A DNA stretch of 8,444 bases from CBINFS01 sp966250015 (GTDB lineage: Bacteria > Bacteroidota > Rhodothermia > Rhodothermales > DASSAV01): positions 1 through 8,444 of the forward strand of contig CBINFS010000077.1 in the NCBI GenBank assembly GCA_966250015.1, written 5' to 3'. Below the pieces are notes generated by a model. It was not told the DNA's origin, did no database searches, and was given only the letters and a program-made list of their open reading frames with translations. A program made the translations under genes and the position numbers. Of this stretch, positions 6,082-8,444 are shown in pieces (the stretch's first letter is position 1; every line of letters begins with the position of its first letter).

Positions 6082-7305
6082 ATGGCCTCGAAGCCGACAT
6101 CTTCCGCCGTCTCGCTGCCGAAGCCGCCGTGGTCGCCGGCAACCGAGTGGATCGCGATCTTTGCCGCGTGGTCGTTTCTCGCGGCGCTCGAGTTCATGCG
6201 TCGTGCGATCAATCCTTTTGGGCCTCCCGGGCCTCAAGGACTGATCATGTACGTCGGGATCCTGTCGTACTTCGTGTGGGCCCTGCTGACGCCATTGATC
6301 TTTGAGGTCGTGCGCCGGCTCCCGCTGGAGCACGGCAGAACCCCGCAGCGGATGGCCGCTCACGCTTTGCTGGGCCTCATCACGGCGATCCTGTTCGAGC
6401 TGGCGAATTTTGTGCTCGTCAGCCTGATCCTGGAGGGCGAGTTCGTTATGATCCTCCGTCTGCCGAACAATACCATCCGCTTGAGTCCGTTCGATGCCGT
6501 CATCCGGCTCTGGTTTCTCGACGAGTTTGTGATCTACCTCGCGGTCCTGGCCGTGGGATTCGCGCGAAACTACTTCATTCGGCTCAGTAGTGGTGAAAAG
6601 GAGGCGGCGCGGTTACAGGCCGACGCCGCCCGTCTCGAAGCCGAGACGGCGAGCCTCCAGGCCCAGCTTGCCGACGCCCGCCTGTCGGCGCTCCGGATGC
6701 AGATCAACCCCCACTTCCTCTTCAATACGCTGCACGCCATCAGCTCGCTCGCCGACGAAGATCCCGAAGGTGTCCAGCGCATCGTCGCGCGGCTGAGCAC
6801 CCTGCTCCGGCGCGCCCTCGAAGGAACCGACCGGCAGGAGGTGTCCCTTGAAGAAGAGCTCGGCTTCATACGGGACTACCTCGAGATCCAGCGCGTACGC
6901 TTCCAGGACCGACTCGAAGTCGTCGAAGAGATCGATCCAGACGTTCTCGGCGCCCTCGTGCCGAACCTGATTCTTCAGCCCTTAGTCGAGAATGCAATCA
7001 AACACGGCGCGCCCGACGACCCGGAAGCGATCGAGCGCATCGTGCTGCACGCCCGTCACGACGTCGATAACGACCGGCTCGTGCTGGCCGTCCGCGACAA
7101 CGGCCCGGGAATGCCTGAAGGAGTCGAAGCAGATGCCAGTAAGAATGGCCGCGTTGGGCTCGCCAACACGCGGGCACGCCTCGAAGCGCTCTACGGCCCA
7201 CAGGCCGCCCTCGAGCTCACAATCGCTCCCGAAGGTGGGCTGGCGGCCACCATATTGCTTCCTTACCATACCGCCGAAGACATCCGCTCCGCAGCCCTAA
7301 TCTGA
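6082..7305 (+). CDS. LytS/YehU-type sensor histidine kinase
   Basis: Membrane sensor kinase of the His_kinase (PF06580) type. It should autophosphorylate and pass phosphate to the regulator encoded next. Residues 1-20 are Ser/Pro-rich and probably cytoplasmic. Four likely membrane helices follow, near 22-40, 54-76, 91-117 and 145-164. They have only short loops, so there is no large extracellular sensor domain. A predicted coiled coil at about 170-203 (EKEAARLQADAARLEAE) links to the catalytic part. The phospho-acceptor box is MQINPHFLFNTLHAISSL with H211. The ATPase part has an N-box LVENAIKHG (301-309), DNGPGM (339-344) and GRVGLANTRARLEALYG (356-372). All key residues are present. No ribosome site is seen before ATG 6082, 36 bases after the permease stop, and no terminator lies between them. 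With four helices and no sensor domain, it may sense within the membrane or through the adjacent transporter. That is inference. Confidence 0.92.
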   Translation: MASKPTSSAVSLPKPPWSPATEWIAIFAAWSFLAALEFMRRAINPFGPPGPQGLIMYVGILSYFVWALLTPLIFEVVRRLPLEHGRTPQRMAAHALLGLITAILFELANFVLVSLILEGEFVMILRLPNNTIRLSPFDAVIRLWFLDEFVIYLAVLAVGFARNYFIRLSSGEKEAARLQADAARLEAETASLQAQLADARLSALRMQINPHFLFNTLHAISSLADEDPEGVQRIVARLSTLLRRALEGTDRQEVSLEEELGFIRDYLEIQRVRFQDRLEVVEEIDPDVLGALVPNLILQPLVENAIKHGAPDDPEAIERIVLHARHDVDNDRLVLAVRDNGPGMPEGVEADASKNGRVGLANTRARLEALYGPQAALELTIAPEGGLAATILLPYHTAEDIRSAALI

Positions 7306-7314
7306 AACGGAACG

Positions 7315-8163
7315 ATGCCCGCACCCGAATCCACCTCGTCCGCCACCAAGTTGCGAGTCCTCGTCGTCGACGACGAGCGGCTGGCCCGCCAGCGGCTCCT
7401 GACCCTGCTGAACCGCGAGCCCGACGTCGAAGTCGTCGGGACGGCTTCGTCGGGCACCGAAGCGGTCGAAATAATCCTTGCATTCCGTGATCAGGGAACG
7501 CCGGTGGACGTCGTACTGCTCGACGTGCAGATGCCCGGCGCTACGGGCCTCGACGTCGTCCGACAGGTCGGCCCCGATGCGATGCCGGTCACGATCTTCG
7601 TCACGGCTTACGACCAGCACGCCCTCGCGGCATTCGAGCTGGCCGCCATCGACTACCTGCTCAAGCCTTTCGAAAACGAACGCTTCCGCCAGACGCTGGA
7701 GCGCGCCCGGGAGACCGTCCGGCTCCGCAGGCTCGACGCCCTGCACGACCGCCTCCGTGCGCTCCTCGAAGGGAAGGCTGCCACCCCTTCACCACCAGCC
7801 GAAAAACCAACTTCCCGTTACCTCGAGCGGATCGCGGTAGAGATGCGCGGGCAGGTCCGCGTGCTGCCCGTCGAAAAGGTCGATTACTGCACCGTCGAGG
7901 GCAACTACGTGCGGATCCGCGCCGGCGACGAGACCTTTTTCATCAACGACACGATGAGCGCGCTCGAAGAGCGGCTCGACCCCGCCCGCTTCTTCCGCAT
8001 CCACCGCTCGACCATCGTCCAGATCGACCGCATCGATGCCCTCCTGACCGCCCCCGGCGGCGACTACGCCGTCCGCCTGCGCGACGGCACCCGCCTGAAC
8101 GTCGCCCGCGCCCGCCGCGACGCCCTCGCCGAACGGCTTGGCATCGAAGGGCAAGGGCACTGA
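7315..8163 (+). CDS. LytTR-family response regulator transcription factor
   Basis: DNA-binding response regulator, the expected partner of the kinase encoded nine bases upstream. The receiver domain (about residues 13-135) has acidic D19 and D20, phospho-acceptor D70 in VVLLDVQMPG, T97 in FVTAYD and K117 in YLLKPF, so phosphorylation should work. A Pro-rich linker at 155-166 leads to a LytTR DNA-binding domain at about 172-275, with RIAVEMRGQVRVLPVEKVDYCTVEGNYV and then FFRIHRSTIVQIDRI and LNVARARRDAL. The length of 282 is on the long side of usual. The kinase-regulator pair sits at the end of the efflux operon, so transporter control or autoregulation is likely. I found no clear pair of LytTR-type sites upstream of 1212. 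The start codon ATG 7315 is well placed ahead of the receiver domain, with only GGAA nearby as a weak ribosome site. Confidence 0.93.
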   Translation: MPAPESTSSATKLRVLVVDDERLARQRLLTLLNREPDVEVVGTASSGTEAVEIILAFRDQGTPVDVVLLDVQMPGATGLDVVRQVGPDAMPVTIFVTAYDQHALAAFELAAIDYLLKPFENERFRQTLERARETVRLRRLDALHDRLRALLEGKAATPSPPAEKPTSRYLERIAVEMRGQVRVLPVEKVDYCTVEGNYVRIRAGDETFFINDTMSALEERLDPARFFRIHRSTIVQIDRIDALLTAPGGDYAVRLRDGTRLNVARARRDALAERLGIEGQGH

Positions 8164-8312
8164 ACTAGAGTCCGCTGATTGGTTTTTTCTGTAATCCGCT
8201 GATGACGCAGATTATAAGCAGATGATTTTTGAGTGGCGAGTACAGGTAGGTCATCTGCACCTTGCCGTACCGAAAGCGGGAAGTGTCTACTATCACTATA
8301 GCCCAATCAAAT
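8164..8312. repeat. Post-operon region with short direct and inverted repeats
   Basis: This stretch is non-coding. TCCGCTGAT occurs twice (8171-8179 and 8195-8203) and GCAGAT twice (8207-8212 and 8218-8223). GCAGATGA (8218-8225) forms a perfect inverted repeat with TCATCTGC (8251-8258) around a 25-base loop. In RNA the stem could gain three more pairs, two of them G-U. The alternating CCGCTGAT, CGCAGATTA and AGCAGATGATTTTT phrases resemble dispersed intergenic repeats of the 'ATCTGCGTAATC' kind that I recall from Bacteroidota and relatives. A T-run at 8183-8188 has no hairpin before it. The 8218-8258 stem may be the transcript-end structure of the operon, but it lacks a following T-run. Confidence 0.45.
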
Positions 8313-8444
8313 ACGTCATCTCCGCGAAGGCGGAGATCCAGGCAACGTCTCCACAGGCCTACACGGTTCTGTCTCACGTGTCCCCCTTGTGGATTTACTT
8401 CGTCAGTCACTTCGTTCGTGTCGGATCAAGTCCGGAATGACCTA
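8313..8444. repeat. MITE-like palindromic intergenic repeat
   Basis: The stretch is bounded by imperfect terminal inverted repeats. The left end reads TACGTCATCTCCG from 8313. The right end, read on the - strand from 8444, is TAGGTCATTCCGG. They match apart from one substitution and one extra base until they diverge. The left end carries a perfect hairpin at 8318-8337. Nested pairs lie inside: TCCACA 8350-8355 with TGTGGA 8388-8393, and ACACG 8361-8365 with CGTGT 8377-8381, almost concentric. ACTTCGT repeats at 8397-8403 and 8409-8415. The end motifs resemble the widespread GTCATTCCCGCG...GGCGGGAATCCAG and GTCATTCCGGACTTGATCC intergenic repeats of many bacteria. No transposase is present, so it would be non-autonomous. 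The window ends at the right boundary, so its full extent and any target duplication cannot be judged. Confidence 0.5.
8318..8337. repeat. Perfect 8-bp palindromic hairpin with GAAG loop
   Basis: ATCTCCGC (8318-8325) and GCGGAGAT (8330-8337) pair perfectly around the loop GAAG. This is the core of the REP/MITE-like motif at the left end of the terminal repeat element. It could also act as a transcript-stabilising or terminator-like stem for the operon ending at 8163, although no T-run follows. Confidence 0.65.

Noticed and set aside
8164..8188. Intrinsic terminator at the T-run after the regulator gene
   Set aside because: Six T residues are present, but no stable stem can be formed directly before them.
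8171..8258. CRISPR array
   Set aside because: Repeat units are only 6-9 bases, copies are two each, and spacing is irregular; no cas gene is nearby.
8222..8440. 72-codon + strand frame and overlapping - strand frames in the 3' region
   Set aside because: They run through palindromic repeat sequence, lack ribosome sites and resemble no protein family.

Overview
The window is GC-rich bacterial DNA. It carries seven genes, all on the + strand. The style suggests the Bacteroidota/Rhodothermota branch, for example a Rhodothermales-like organism. Reasons are the Bacteroidota-type DUF3267 protein, a split MacB-type transporter in one operon with a TolC-family channel, a LytS-type kinase paired with a LytTR regulator, and mostly weak or absent Shine-Dalgarno sites. 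This placement is an inference from family content, not from a marker gene.

Layout. Positions 1-197 are non-coding leader with a possible -10 box. Positions 198-773 encode a small membrane zinc-peptidase-like protein (DUF3267, HELIH motif). Positions 774-1211 are a lower-GC intergenic stretch with several small palindromes and a possible promoter. From 1212 to 8163 six genes are packed head to tail with gaps of 42, 39, -8, 36 and 9 bases, which looks like one operon. In order they are a TolC-family outer-membrane channel, a MacA-like periplasmic adaptor, a MacB-type ABC ATPase, a MacB/FtsX-type permease, a four-TM LytS-type sensor histidine kinase and a LytTR response regulator. Positions 8164-8444 are non-coding and rich in repeats. 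They include short direct repeats, an 8-bp inverted repeat, and a palindrome-bearing element bounded by imperfect terminal inverted repeats.

How the genes work together. The first four operon genes supply every part of a tripartite ABC efflux pump: inner-membrane permease with its ATPase, periplasmic adaptor and outer-membrane channel. The kinase and regulator encoded behind them probably control this pump or respond to the envelope condition or compound it handles. The substrate cannot be read from the sequence. The upstream DUF3267 gene is probably a separate transcription unit.

Nothing here is clearly a new system. The items most worth a second look are the MITE-like repeat at the 3' end, the self-contained efflux-plus-sensor operon, the Pro/Gly-rich insertion and tail of the adaptor, and the cluster of overlapping palindromes upstream of the operon.
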